A stretch of 46,608 bases of DNA, taken from assembly GCF_051860475.1 (NCBI RefSeq), contig NZ_JBHYDW010000018.1:1-46608 (forward strand), in the 5' to 3' direction. The notes beneath the pieces were generated by a model. The model was given only the letters and a program-made list of their open reading frames with translations, searched no databases and had not been told where the DNA came from. Below are positions 9,360 through 17,239 of this stretch, piece after piece (the first letter of the stretch is position 1; every line of letters starts with the position of its first letter). A program made the position numbers and the translations under genes. Source of the stretch: Elioraea sp051860475. Lineage in GTDB: Bacteria; Pseudomonadota; Alphaproteobacteria; Acetobacterales; Acetobacteraceae.

Positions 9360-10126
9360 TCCGGATCGAGCGGGTCCACAAGACCTTCCGCGGGCGCGAC
9401 GGAGCGGCGGTCGAGGCGCTGCGCGACGTCTCGCTCGCGGTGGCGGACGGGGAGTTCGTCGCGATCGTCGGCGCCTCGGGCTGCGGCAAATCCACGCTGC
9501 TGCGCCTGGTCGCGGGGCTGGTGCCGCCAACCGACGGCCGCGTGGTGCTGGCCGGCAGCGAGGTCACCGCGCCGCGCGCCGAGACCGCGATGGTGTTCCA
9601 GGCGCCGACGCTGCTGCCCTGGGCGGACGTGCTGCGCAACGTCACGTTTCCGCTCCGGCTGATGCACCGCACCGCACCCGACACCGAGGACGAGGCGCGT
9701 GCGCTGCTGGCGACGGCAGGGCTTGCCGGGTTCGAGGCGCGGCTGCCGCGCGAGCTCTCGGGCGGGATGCAGCAGCGCGTGGCGATCTGCCGCGCGCTCT
9801 TGCAGCAGCCGCAGGTGCTGCTGATGGACGAGCCGTTCGGCGCGCTCGATGCGCTCACGCGCGAGGAGATGTCGCTCGAGCTGCTGCGCCTGTGGGCCGC
9901 GCGGCGGATGGCCGTGCTGTTCGTCACCCACTCGATCCCCGAGGCGGTGCTGCTGGCGGACCGTGTGATCGTCATGTCGCCGCGCCCGGGCCGCGTGGTG
10001 GACGTGATCGCGGTCGATCTGCCCCGGCCCCGTTCCTTCGAGCAGGAGGGCTCCGATGAGTTCCAGCGCTGCACACGCCGCATCCGCTCCCACATCTTCG
10101 GCGAACGGAACGCCCGCGCGGCGTGA
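9356..10126 (+). CDS. ABC transporter ATP-binding protein (SsuB/TauB/ThiZ type)
   Basis: The 256-residue nucleotide-binding subunit has Walker A GASGCGKST at 39-47, Q-loop VFQAPTLLPW, signature LSGGMQQR, Walker B VLLMDEP and H-loop VTHS. It belongs to the nitrate/sulfonate/taurine/pyrimidine import class. GTG 9356 is the start, overlapping the previous stop in a GTGA arrangement, which implies translational coupling. The 3' end overlaps the permease gene by 71 bp in a different frame, longer than the usual 1-4 bp operon overlaps. Confidence 0.92.
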   Translation: MIRIERVHKTFRGRDGAAVEALRDVSLAVADGEFVAIVGASGCGKSTLLRLVAGLVPPTDGRVVLAGSEVTAPRAETAMVFQAPTLLPWADVLRNVTFPLRLMHRTAPDTEDEARALLATAGLAGFEARLPRELSGGMQQRVAICRALLQQPQVLLMDEPFGALDALTREEMSLELLRLWAARRMAVLFVTHSIPEAVLLADRVIVMSPRPGRVVDVIAVDLPRPRSFEQEGSDEFQRCTRRIRSHIFGERNARAA

Positions 10127-10907
10127 CCTGATCGCCCGGCTCAAGCCGTCGCTGCCCGCGTGGCTGGCGGTGATCGGCCTGTTCGCGGTCTGGGAAGCCT
10201 CGGTCCATCTGTTCGGCATCCGCGAGTTCATCCTGCCGGCGCCGTCCGCGATCTGGTCGGCGACGATCGCGATCTGGCCCACCGTGCTGGATCACACGCT
10301 CGCCACCCTCACCACCGTGCTGCTCGGCTTCGGCGCCTCGGTGGCGATCAGCCTGCCGCTGGCGATGCTGATCGCCGCCTCGCCGGCGATCTCGGCGGCG
10401 ATCTATCCGCTGCTGGTGGTGACGCAGTCGATCCCCAAGGTGGCGCTCGCGCCGATCCTGATCGTCGCCCTCGGCGCGAACGAGTTCCCGCGCATCATTG
10501 TCACCTTCCTGGTCGCGTTCTTTCCGCTGGTGGTCGGCACGGTCGCGGGGCTGCTCGCGACCCCGCCGGAGCTGATCGAGCTCGGCCGCGCCTGCCGTGC
10601 GGGCAAGCTCCAGGAGCTGGTGCGCATCCGCCTGCCCTTCGCCGTGCCGTTCGTGTTCGGCGGGCTGAAGGTGGCGGCCGCGCTCTCGGTGGTCGGCGCG
10701 GTGGTCGCCGAGTTCGTCGGCGCCGATGCCGGGCTCGGCTACCTGATCCAGACCTCGATGGCGTTCTTCCGCACCCCGCTCGCCTTCAGCGCAGTGGTGA
10801 TCCTCGCGATCATGGGGATCGTGCTGTTCCAGACCGTGTCCCTCCTGGAACGAGTGCTGTTCCCCTGGTCGTCCGGCGCCGAGCACGCCGCCACCCCCGC
10901 CGCCTGA
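10056..10907 (+). CDS. ABC transporter permease (SsuC/ThiX type)
   Basis: The 283-residue inner-membrane subunit has about six hydrophobic segments. It carries an EAA-type cytoplasmic loop around ELGRACRAGKLQELVRIRLP, which docks the ATPase. The N-terminal 25 residues are polar and low complexity (SSSAAHAASAPTSSANG), so a downstream start is possible. ATG 10056 is kept because GGAGGG lies just upstream, even though it puts the first 71 bp inside the ATPase gene. It functions with the preceding binding protein and ATPase. Confidence 0.9.
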   Translation: MSSSAAHAASAPTSSANGTPARRDLIARLKPSLPAWLAVIGLFAVWEASVHLFGIREFILPAPSAIWSATIAIWPTVLDHTLATLTTVLLGFGASVAISLPLAMLIAASPAISAAIYPLLVVTQSIPKVALAPILIVALGANEFPRIIVTFLVAFFPLVVGTVAGLLATPPELIELGRACRAGKLQELVRIRLPFAVPFVFGGLKVAAALSVVGAVVAEFVGADAGLGYLIQTSMAFFRTPLAFSAVVILAIMGIVLFQTVSLLERVLFPWSSGAEHAATPAA

Positions 10908-10921
10908 GCGAAGGAACCACA

Positions 10922-12430
10922 ATGGCCGAGACCGAACCCGGCGCGACGCTGATCCGCGGCGCGCGCCTCGCCGATCCCGCGAAGCGCCGCGCGGAACCGA
11001 CGGACGTGCTGATCGAGGACGGCATGATCCGCGCGGTCGGCGCCGGTCTCGCCGTACCCGAGGGCGCGCGCATCGTCGACGCCGGCGGGTTCCTGATCCA
11101 TCCCGGCCTGATCAACGCGCACACCCACGGCCATGGCGGGCTCGCGCGCGGGCAGGGCGACAAGTGGACGCTCGAACTGCTGCTCGCGGCCGCACCCTGG
11201 ATCGGCGGCAACCGCGCGCTCGCCGACAAGAAGCTCACCACGCAGATCGTCGCCGCCGAGATGGTGCTGAAGGGCTGCACCGCCGCCTACGACCTCTATT
11301 TCGAGTTCCCGCTGCCGACCGCCGAGGGGCTCGACGCAGTGGCCGAGGCCTATGCCGGGATCGGCATGCGCGCGGTCGTCGCACCCATGGTGGCCGACCG
11401 CACGGTGTACGAGGCGATCCCCGGCCTCTACGACGCGCTGCCGGCGGAGCTCCAGTCGCAGGTCGACCGGCTGCGCCTGCCCGCCTGGGAGCGCGCGCTC
11501 GATGCCATGCGGGGCGTGCTCAAGCACTGGCGCTGGGCCGGCAGGGACATCCGCGCCGCGGTCGCGCCCACCATCCCACATCACTGCTCCGACGGCTTCA
11601 TGTGCGCCTGCCGCGACCTCGCGCGCGAGCATGGCGTGGGGCTGCACTCCCATGTCGGCGAGAGCAAGGTGCAGGCGATCACGGGCATCAAGCGCTACGG
11701 CAAGACGCTGATCGCGCACATGGACGCGCTCGGCCTGATCGACGAGCGCTTCACCGCGGCGCACGCGATCTGGCTCGACGACGACGACCTGAGGATCGTG
11801 CGCGACCGGGGCGGCGCGCTCGCGCACAACCCGGGCAGCAACATGCGGCTTGGCAACGGCATGTTCCGCTTCCGGGCGGCGCGCGATCTCGGCGTCACGG
11901 TGGGCATCGGCACGGACGGCGCGAACTGCTCGGACAACCAGAACATGTACGAGGCGATGCGCTACGCCTCGATGCTGTCGAAGGTGCAGACGCCCGATCC
12001 GCGCGCCTGGGCGAGCGTGGAGGAGGTGTATGAGGCTGCGACCGAAGGCTCTGCGCGCGCGCTCGGCTTCGCCGATATCGGCGCGATCGCGCCGGGGAAG
12101 AAGGCCGACATCGTGTTCCTCGACCTCGCGAGCGTGAACTGGATCCCGCACAACTGGTCAGTCAACCAGCTCGTGCACACCGAGGACGGCACCTCTGTGC
12201 GCCACGTGATGATCGGCGGCCGGTTCGTGGTGAAGGACGGGCAGCTGCTCACCCTCGATCTCGCAAAGCTTGCGCTGGAAGCGGAGGCCGCGCGCGAGCG
12301 GCTGGAGGCGCTGAACGCGGAATGGCGCGATCTCTACCAGCGCCTCGAGCCGGTGGTGGCATCGTTCTGCCCCGCGCTCGCGGCGCAGCCCTACCACCTG
12401 CGCCGCTATCTCTGTGACGCGCCCGGCTGA
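10922..12430 (+). CDS. amidohydrolase of the AtzA/TrzN/SsnA class (metal-dependent hydrolase)
   Basis: The 502-residue protein is a mononuclear-metal amidohydrolase. It shows NAHTHGHGG (H67, H69), HSHVGES with the third His, AHAIWLDDDDL with the fourth His, and the catalytic Asp in GTDGANCSDNQ. This subtype deaminates, dechlorinates or hydrolyses amino/chloro-substituted N-heterocycles such as s-triazines, guanine or cytosine analogues. The ATG at 10922 follows AAGGA and starts 14 bp after the permease stop, so it is the last gene of the uptake operon. A transporter followed by an intracellular hydrolase suggests import and hydrolytic deamination of one substrate. No urea- or cyanurate-processing genes follow. 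The 3' end overlaps the convergent EamA gene by 25 bp. Confidence 0.88.
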   Translation: MAETEPGATLIRGARLADPAKRRAEPTDVLIEDGMIRAVGAGLAVPEGARIVDAGGFLIHPGLINAHTHGHGGLARGQGDKWTLELLLAAAPWIGGNRALADKKLTTQIVAAEMVLKGCTAAYDLYFEFPLPTAEGLDAVAEAYAGIGMRAVVAPMVADRTVYEAIPGLYDALPAELQSQVDRLRLPAWERALDAMRGVLKHWRWAGRDIRAAVAPTIPHHCSDGFMCACRDLAREHGVGLHSHVGESKVQAITGIKRYGKTLIAHMDALGLIDERFTAAHAIWLDDDDLRIVRDRGGALAHNPGSNMRLGNGMFRFRAARDLGVTVGIGTDGANCSDNQNMYEAMRYASMLSKVQTPDPRAWASVEEVYEAATEGSARALGFADIGAIAPGKKADIVFLDLASVNWIPHNWSVNQLVHTEDGTSVRHVMIGGRFVVKDGQLLTLDLAKLALEAEAARERLEALNAEWRDLYQRLEPVVASFCPALAAQPYHLRRYLCDAPG

Positions 12431-13386
12431 GGACGACCCACGCCAAGATTGACCAGCGCAACGCCGAGCCCGGAGGCAACGACCGCAACCAGCGCGGCCG
12501 CATCGGGCACTTCGCCGAGCAGCACGACGCCGGTGAGCGTGGCTGCCGCCGGGCTCAGGCTGCCGAATGCCGCCGCCTGCGGTCCGCCCAGTCGCGCGAC
12601 CGCAATCGCGAAGGCAGCCGGCGCGATCAGCCCGGAGGCCACGCTCTGATAGAGGCCGTGCACGACGATCGCCTGCCAGGGCGCAGCGAACAGGCCCTCG
12701 CCCAGGCCGGCGAGATAGACCGGCGCCAGGCTCACCGCCGAGGCGGTGCTGACGAACGCCACGACCTCAAGCGGGCCGAGCCCGGCGCGGCGCAGCGCAT
12801 GGATGTAGATCGCGCAGAGCGCGGAGGCCGCGAGCAGCAGCGCATAGCCGAGCCAGGACACGCCGGCCGCGCCGATGATCGCCGGCCCGACCAGCACCGC
12901 GACCGCGAGCGCGATCAGGCCGAGCCCGACCAGCCGCGCCCGTCCGAAGCGCTCGCCGAGCAGGGCCGAGAGTACTGCGACCGACAGCGGCACCGTGCCG
13001 GGCAGCAGCGCACCCGCTTCGGCAGCACCAGCGGTCTGCAGTCCCGAGCTGACCACCAGCACGAAGGGCGTGCCGCCGCCGACGAACAGCCCGAGCAGCA
13101 GCAGCGGGTCGATCCGGCGCAGCTTCGGCAGCGCGCGCAGGAGCACGGGCAGCAGCGCAAGCGTGGGCCCGAGGAAGCGCAGTGCCGCGATGTCGAGCGG
13201 GGCAAGCGTGCCGGAGCCGGACACGCCGAGCCGCGTCATGGCGAGGGCCGCGCCCCAGATCGCCGCCGCGGCAAGGGCCGCGCCGATGCCGATCGCCAGC
13301 CCGCGGCGTCGCCGGCGCGCGAGGGCGATGAGCCTCTCGGGCGCGGCGAGCCGCACGGGCGCGGGGAGGGCGATGGAGATGCTCAT
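12406..13386 (-). CDS. EamA/DMT-family transporter
   Basis: The 326-residue protein has about ten hydrophobic helices arranged as two EamA repeats, the drug/metabolite transporter plan (RhaT/YdcZ/RarD relatives). The first repeat begins near GIGAALAAAAIWGAALAMTR and the second near SWLGYALLLAASALCAIY. The N-terminal 30 residues are Arg-rich and cytoplasmic. ATG 13386 is used. It lies 41 bp after the DUF1127 gene on the same strand, so the two are probably cotranscribed. Metabolite efflux is typical; the substrate is unknown. Confidence 0.87.
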   Translation of the reverse strand: MSISIALPAPVRLAAPERLIALARRRRRGLAIGIGAALAAAAIWGAALAMTRLGVSGSGTLAPLDIAALRFLGPTLALLPVLLRALPKLRRIDPLLLLGLFVGGGTPFVLVVSSGLQTAGAAEAGALLPGTVPLSVAVLSALLGERFGRARLVGLGLIALAVAVLVGPAIIGAAGVSWLGYALLLAASALCAIYIHALRRAGLGPLEVVAFVSTASAVSLAPVYLAGLGEGLFAAPWQAIVVHGLYQSVASGLIAPAAFAIAVARLGGPQAAAFGSLSPAAATLTGVVLLGEVPDAAALVAVVASGLGVALVNLGVGRPQPGASQR

Positions 13387-13427
13387 GGTGAAATCCGTTC
13401 CGGGTCGGGTCTGGCAGGCGACGCGCG

Positions 13428-13619
13428 TCAGCCCCGCCAGAACGGTTTCGCGGCCTCGGCGTAGGCCACGGAGGGGCTCAGGCCGATGTCCTTCAGCATC
13501 CGCTCGTCCATCGCGATCAGCTCGCGGCGCGCGGTCGAGCGGGCACGCCAGGTGGCGATCTGGCCGATCAACGACCGGCCGAGCGTCGTGGCGCGGGGGC
13601 CGGGGGTCTTGGTGGTCAT
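13428..13619 (-). CDS. DUF1127 small protein
   Basis: The 63-residue basic protein has its C-terminal half (ELIAMDERMLKDIGLS followed by an A-rich tail and FW) matching DUF1127. Some members of that family are small Arg-rich RNA-binding regulators of phosphate/carbon metabolism in alphaproteobacteria; that function is known only for a few. ATG 13619 is preceded by AGGAGTG at good spacing. It is transcribed divergently from the winged-helix/TPR regulator and lies upstream of the EamA transporter. Confidence 0.85.
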   Translation of the reverse strand: MTTKTPGPRATTLGRSLIGQIATWRARSTARRELIAMDERMLKDIGLSPSVAYAEAAKPFWRG

Positions 13620-13798
13620 GGTGGTCACTCCTGTACGGTGGAACCGTGGGTCGCCGACCCATCCGGCCGGTGGTCCAGGTTCTGCCCGCACGGGCGATTG
13701 CGCGCTTGGCGAGGCGCTTGAGCCGGGCTTGAGATTTCGTGGTGATTTCGCCCGACGGTCAGGCAGGGCGATCGCCCCGGACGGCCAGGGCGCGAGCC

Positions 13799-13828
13799 TT
13801 GAGCGCGCGGACGCTTCACGTCCATAAT
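13799..13828 (+). promoter_or_regulatory. predicted sigma70 promoter of the winged-helix/TPR regulator
   Basis: TTGAGC (13799-13804), 18-bp spacer and CATAAT (13823-13828) form a plausible housekeeping promoter pointing at the regulator, giving a leader of about 90 nt. The rest of this 304-bp intergenic region (13620-13923) shows no gene. It also holds the direct repeat ATTTCG at about 13735 and 13745. Confidence 0.45.
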
Positions 13829-13923
13829 GGATCAGCCATTGCCGGGCCGCCGCGTCGCAGACTGAGCCGCGGCGTTTGGTGTCAGCCTCGCGGGGCGGCG
13901 CCGATGTCGAGGAGGCATCCCGC

Positions 13924-15546
13924 ATGCACCTGGCCTTCGCCGGGTACGAGGTCGACCTGGACAGGCACGAGCTGCGCCGCGGCGACGAGATCGTGCATGT
14001 CGAGCCGCAGGTGTTCGATCTGCTGGTGCATCTCGTGCGCAACCGCGACCGCGTGGTCAGCAAGGACGAGCTGTTCGAGACGATCTGGCAGGGCCGCTTC
14101 GTCTCCGAGGCGGCCCTGTCGAGCCGGATCAATGCCGCGCGCAAGGCGGTGGGCGATGACGGCAACCGCCAGGCACTGATCAAGACCATCCACAAGCGCG
14201 GCTTCCGCTTCGTCGGCGAGGTCGAGGAGCGTACGGCCGCACCGGCTGCGGAAGCAGCCGCGCCGCCGCGACCGCCGGCGGCGATCGTGCCGCCACTGGA
14301 TACGTGCTGCCGCCCCTCGATCGTGGTGCTGCCGTTCCGCAACCTCAGCCAGGACCCCGACACCGACTACTTCAGCTACGGCCTGACCGAGGATGTCGTG
14401 CGCATGCTCGCGCGCAATCGCTGGATGGACGTGCTGAGCCGGCATTCCGCGGCGGGGCTCGATGCGCCGGGGATGCAGCCGCGCGAGATCGGCGCCACCC
14501 TCGGCGTGCGCTACATCGTGCAGGGCAGCGTGACCAAGCGCGGCGAGCGGGTGCGCATCACCGCCGATCTGGTCTCGGCCGAGACCTCCCGCCAGCTCTG
14601 GTCGGACTCCTACGATTTCGTGCTGTCCGACATCTTCGCGATCCAGGCGGCGATGGCGCAGCAGATCGCCGCCGTGGTGGAGCCGGAGCTCGCACGGATC
14701 GAGCGCGAGGCGGCGGCGCGCCGTCCGCCAGCGGACCTGAACGCGTGGGACTGCTACCAGCGCGGCCTCTATCACCTCTGGGGCTTCACGACGCCCGGCA
14801 TGGCGGAGGCGGAGGCGATGTTCCGCCGCGCCATCGACCTCGATCCGGGATTCGCGCGTGCACACGGGGCGCTCTCCTACGTGCACCTCCAGAGTTCGGT
14901 GCTCGGCGATCCGGGCGACCGGAAGCGGCTGCTGCGCGAGGCGCTGGAGCAGGGGCAGATCGCGGTCGCGCTCGACAACCAGGACAGCATGAACCTCTGC
15001 GTGCTCGGCCGCGTGCACTGCTTCCTGCACGCGTACGACGAGGCGATCGAGCTGCTCGAGCAGTCGATCACGCTGAATCCCAGCTTCGCCCAGGGCTATT
15101 TCGCACTCGGCTTCACCCTGACCTGCTGCGGCCGGGCGGAGGAGGCGCTGGCGCATTTCGAGCGGGCGGCCGAGCTCAGTCCGCGCGATCCGCATCTGTC
15201 GAGCGTCTATGCGATGCGCGCGCTTGCCCATCTCGCGCTCGCGGAGGACGAGGCGGCTGCGGCGTTCGCACGCAAGGGCACGCGGCTGCCGAATGCGAAG
15301 CACTGGCCGTTCGTGGTGCTGGGCTCGGCGCTGGGGCTGATGGGGCGGGCATCGGAGACCCCACCGGTGCTGGCGGAGCTGATGCGGCGTCAACCGGGCT
15401 ATACGCTCACGACCACGCGGTCGGACTTCTTCTTCTGCGGCGATGCCGCACTGATCGAACGCTGCCTCGAGGGGTTGCGGCGGGCGGGCGTTCCGGAGGG
15501 GCCGCCCACCGCGACGGAGCGAGAGAAGGCGCGGCAGTTGGGCTGA
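13924..15546 (+). CDS. winged-helix (OmpR/CadC-type) regulator with TolB-like and TPR domains
   Basis: The 540-residue protein has an N-terminal OmpR-type DNA-binding winged helix (about 1-97; VEPQVFDLLVHLVRNRDRVV and the recognition helix before IKTIHKRGFRFVGEV). A TolB/FlgO-like segment (about 135-260) starts SIVVLPFRNLSQDPDTDYFS. TPR-like helical repeats cover about 270-520. No membrane helix is visible between the DNA-binding and C-terminal parts, unlike CadC, so it is a cytoplasmic one-component regulator. Such proteins often sit beside the genes they control, and the divergent DUF1127-EamA pair is the obvious candidate. ATG 13924 has GAGGAGG 8 bp upstream; the GTG at 13876 is less likely. 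Confidence 0.88.
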   Translation: MHLAFAGYEVDLDRHELRRGDEIVHVEPQVFDLLVHLVRNRDRVVSKDELFETIWQGRFVSEAALSSRINAARKAVGDDGNRQALIKTIHKRGFRFVGEVEERTAAPAAEAAAPPRPPAAIVPPLDTCCRPSIVVLPFRNLSQDPDTDYFSYGLTEDVVRMLARNRWMDVLSRHSAAGLDAPGMQPREIGATLGVRYIVQGSVTKRGERVRITADLVSAETSRQLWSDSYDFVLSDIFAIQAAMAQQIAAVVEPELARIEREAAARRPPADLNAWDCYQRGLYHLWGFTTPGMAEAEAMFRRAIDLDPGFARAHGALSYVHLQSSVLGDPGDRKRLLREALEQGQIAVALDNQDSMNLCVLGRVHCFLHAYDEAIELLEQSITLNPSFAQGYFALGFTLTCCGRAEEALAHFERAAELSPRDPHLSSVYAMRALAHLALAEDEAAAAFARKGTRLPNAKHWPFVVLGSALGLMGRASETPPVLAELMRRQPGYTLTTTRSDFFFCGDAALIERCLEGLRRAGVPEGPPTATEREKARQLG

Positions 15547-15552
15547 GTGGTA

Positions 15553-15666
15553 TCACGCGGCCTTGCGCTTGGCGGCATCGGCGAGCGCCTTGCCCGCCAG
15601 GTGCTTGAAGAGCTCGGGGCCGACCCAGCGCTGCGCGGAGACGGCGACGGCCTTGTGGCTGCTCAT
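15553..15666 (-). CDS. 37-residue hypothetical protein
   Basis: The small ORF begins MSSHKAVAVSAQRWVGPELF and ends with a basic alanine-rich tail (DAAKRKAA). AAGGA lies 10 bp before ATG 15666. It is convergent with the regulator gene and only 6 bp from its stop. I do not recognise a family. The strong Shine-Dalgarno and amphipathic composition are the only support; there is no homology evidence. Confidence 0.5.
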   Translation of the reverse strand: MSSHKAVAVSAQRWVGPELFKHLAGKALADAAKRKAA

Positions 15667-15970
15667 GGTCAGTGTCCTTTCGGTCCGGCCCTGCCGGGGC
15701 GGCGGGGTGTGGACGGATCATGGCCGAGGCCGCCGCCGCCGGCTTGGCGGCAGTGTTGAGGTTCTCTGGAGATATCCTGGAGTTCCGGGTGGTTGGCGCA
15801 GCCATGGGATTGCGGGTGCGGCGCCTGCAGAGCTGGCCCTTGTGGGCCTGCGAAGCCACCAGAAGCCCTGTCCTTGGCCTCCGCAAGAGACCAGTGGGGG
15901 GACGACGCTCGTCCCCCCAAAACCCCCCTGCAGCTGAGGGCCGCTCCCGCTGGTCGCGGCCGGCATTGTC
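15667..15970. other. intergenic region with GC-rich palindromic element
   Basis: About 300 bp contain no convincing gene. A strong hairpin is formed by GGGGGGACGA (15896-15905) and TCGTCCCCCC (15909-15918), followed on the plus strand by AAAACCCCCC. It lies just past the end of the radical SAM gene (minus strand, ends 15971), so it may act as its terminator without a U-tract. Similar palindromic GC-rich stretches recur at 34719-34734, 36650-36680 and 41487-41544. Confidence 0.45.
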
Positions 15971-17113
15971 CTACAGCAGCGCGAGTTGCCGCTCCTCCGC
16001 GTGCCGTCTGGGCGGTACGAAGCGCGTGCAGTCCAGCCCCGCCATCGGCTCATCGAGCCCGAACCGTCGCGCCGCGATGGCGAAGCGCTTCGCCAGCATA
16101 TCGGCATAGACACCGACGCCGCTGAACCGGCTGCCGAAGCGGGCATCGTTCAGCGCGCCGGCGCGTGTCTGGCGGATCAACGACAGCACATGCGCCGCCC
16201 TCTCCGGGTAGTGCGCCTGGAGCCATTCGGTGAACAGGGCGCGCAGCTCGTGCGGCAGACGCAGCAGCACATAGCCGCCGGCGGTCGCGCCGGCGCGTGA
16301 CGCGGCCGCCAGAATCGCTTCCATCTCCGCATCGTTCAGGCCCGGGATCATCGGCGCGGCCAGCACGCCCGTCGGCACGCCGGCGCGCGCGAGCGCCTCG
16401 ATCGCCTGCAGCCGGCGCGCCGGTGGGGCCGCGCGCGGCTCCATCACGCGCGCAAGCCGCCGGTCCAGCGTCGTCACCGAGACGCAGACCCGCACCAGCC
16501 GCCGCGACGCCATCCCGGTGAGAAGGTCGAGGTCGCGCAGCACCAGCGCCGATTTCGTCACGATCGTGCAGGGATGCGCGGCCTCGGCCAGCACTTCGAG
16601 GATCGCGCGCGTGATGCGGAGCTGCCGTTCCACTGGCTGATAGGGATCGGTGTTCGACCCGAGCGCGATCGGCCGCGGCACATAGCCGGGCTTGCCGATC
16701 TCCTTCGCGAGCAACGTCGCTGCCTCGGGCTTGAACAGCAGCTTGGTCTCGAAGTCGAGGCCGGGCGACAGCCCCAGATAGGCGTGGCTCGGCCGCGCAT
16801 AGCAGTAGACGCAGCCGTGCTCGCAGCCGCGATAGGGGTTCACGGCGCGGTCGAAGCCGATATCCGGGCTGTCGTTCCAGGCGATGATGCTGCGCGTCGC
16901 GTCGCGCGTCAGCGTGGTCTCGATCGGCGGCGGATCGGCAAGGTCCTCGGCCACGGTTCCCCAGCCGTCATCAAGCAGCTCGGACCGTGTGCGGTCGAAG
17001 CGGCAGCCAGGATTGGCGATCGCGCCGCGGCCCTTGCGCGGGCCGGAGGCGAGCGCCGGCGGTTCGGCAGCAACGTCGGTGTCGGGCCAGTCGGCCAGCG
17101 CCAGGTCGTCCAT
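15971..17113 (-). CDS. PA0069/Rv2578c-type radical SAM protein
   Basis: The 380-residue protein has the radical SAM cluster motif C97-x3-C101-x2-C104 (CEHGCVYCYARPSH), preceded by NPYRG, which is typical of the PA0069 family distantly related to spore photoproduct lyase. The family function is not established. The C-terminal part includes GSRFSGVGVYADMLAKRF. ATG 17113 is preceded by GGAGGG. A LexA-type SOS box lies 53 bp upstream of the start, abutting a CTTGACG -35 candidate (17166-17160, minus strand), which suggests DNA-damage induction. It is transcribed away from the glycosyltransferase. Confidence 0.9.
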   Translation of the reverse strand: MDDLALADWPDTDVAAEPPALASGPRKGRGAIANPGCRFDRTRSELLDDGWGTVAEDLADPPPIETTLTRDATRSIIAWNDSPDIGFDRAVNPYRGCEHGCVYCYARPSHAYLGLSPGLDFETKLLFKPEAATLLAKEIGKPGYVPRPIALGSNTDPYQPVERQLRITRAILEVLAEAAHPCTIVTKSALVLRDLDLLTGMASRRLVRVCVSVTTLDRRLARVMEPRAAPPARRLQAIEALARAGVPTGVLAAPMIPGLNDAEMEAILAAASRAGATAGGYVLLRLPHELRALFTEWLQAHYPERAAHVLSLIRQTRAGALNDARFGSRFSGVGVYADMLAKRFAIAARRFGLDEPMAGLDCTRFVPPRRHAEERQLALL

Positions 17114-17165
17114 CGCGATCCCTCCGTTGCCAGGGATGGTGCATCGCCGCCGATGGAGTCGTCAA

Positions 17166-17180
17166 GAACAAAACAAGAAC
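17166..17180 (-). promoter_or_regulatory. LexA-type SOS box (GTTC-N7-GTTC)
   Basis: The minus strand reads GTTCTTGTTTTGTTC, an exact match to the alphaproteobacterial LexA consensus GTTC-N7-GTTC, with A/T-rich centre. It is immediately followed on the minus strand by TTGACG, a -35 candidate for the radical SAM gene; the -10 (CACCAT, 18-bp spacing) is weak. LexA bound here should block that promoter. It also lies 60 bp upstream of the plus-strand glycosyltransferase start. Confidence 0.7.
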
Positions 17181-17239
17181 AATGTGACACGGCATGGCAA
17201 TGGCCCAGCGACGGGCGATCGGGCAGGCTTGCGTCCCAC

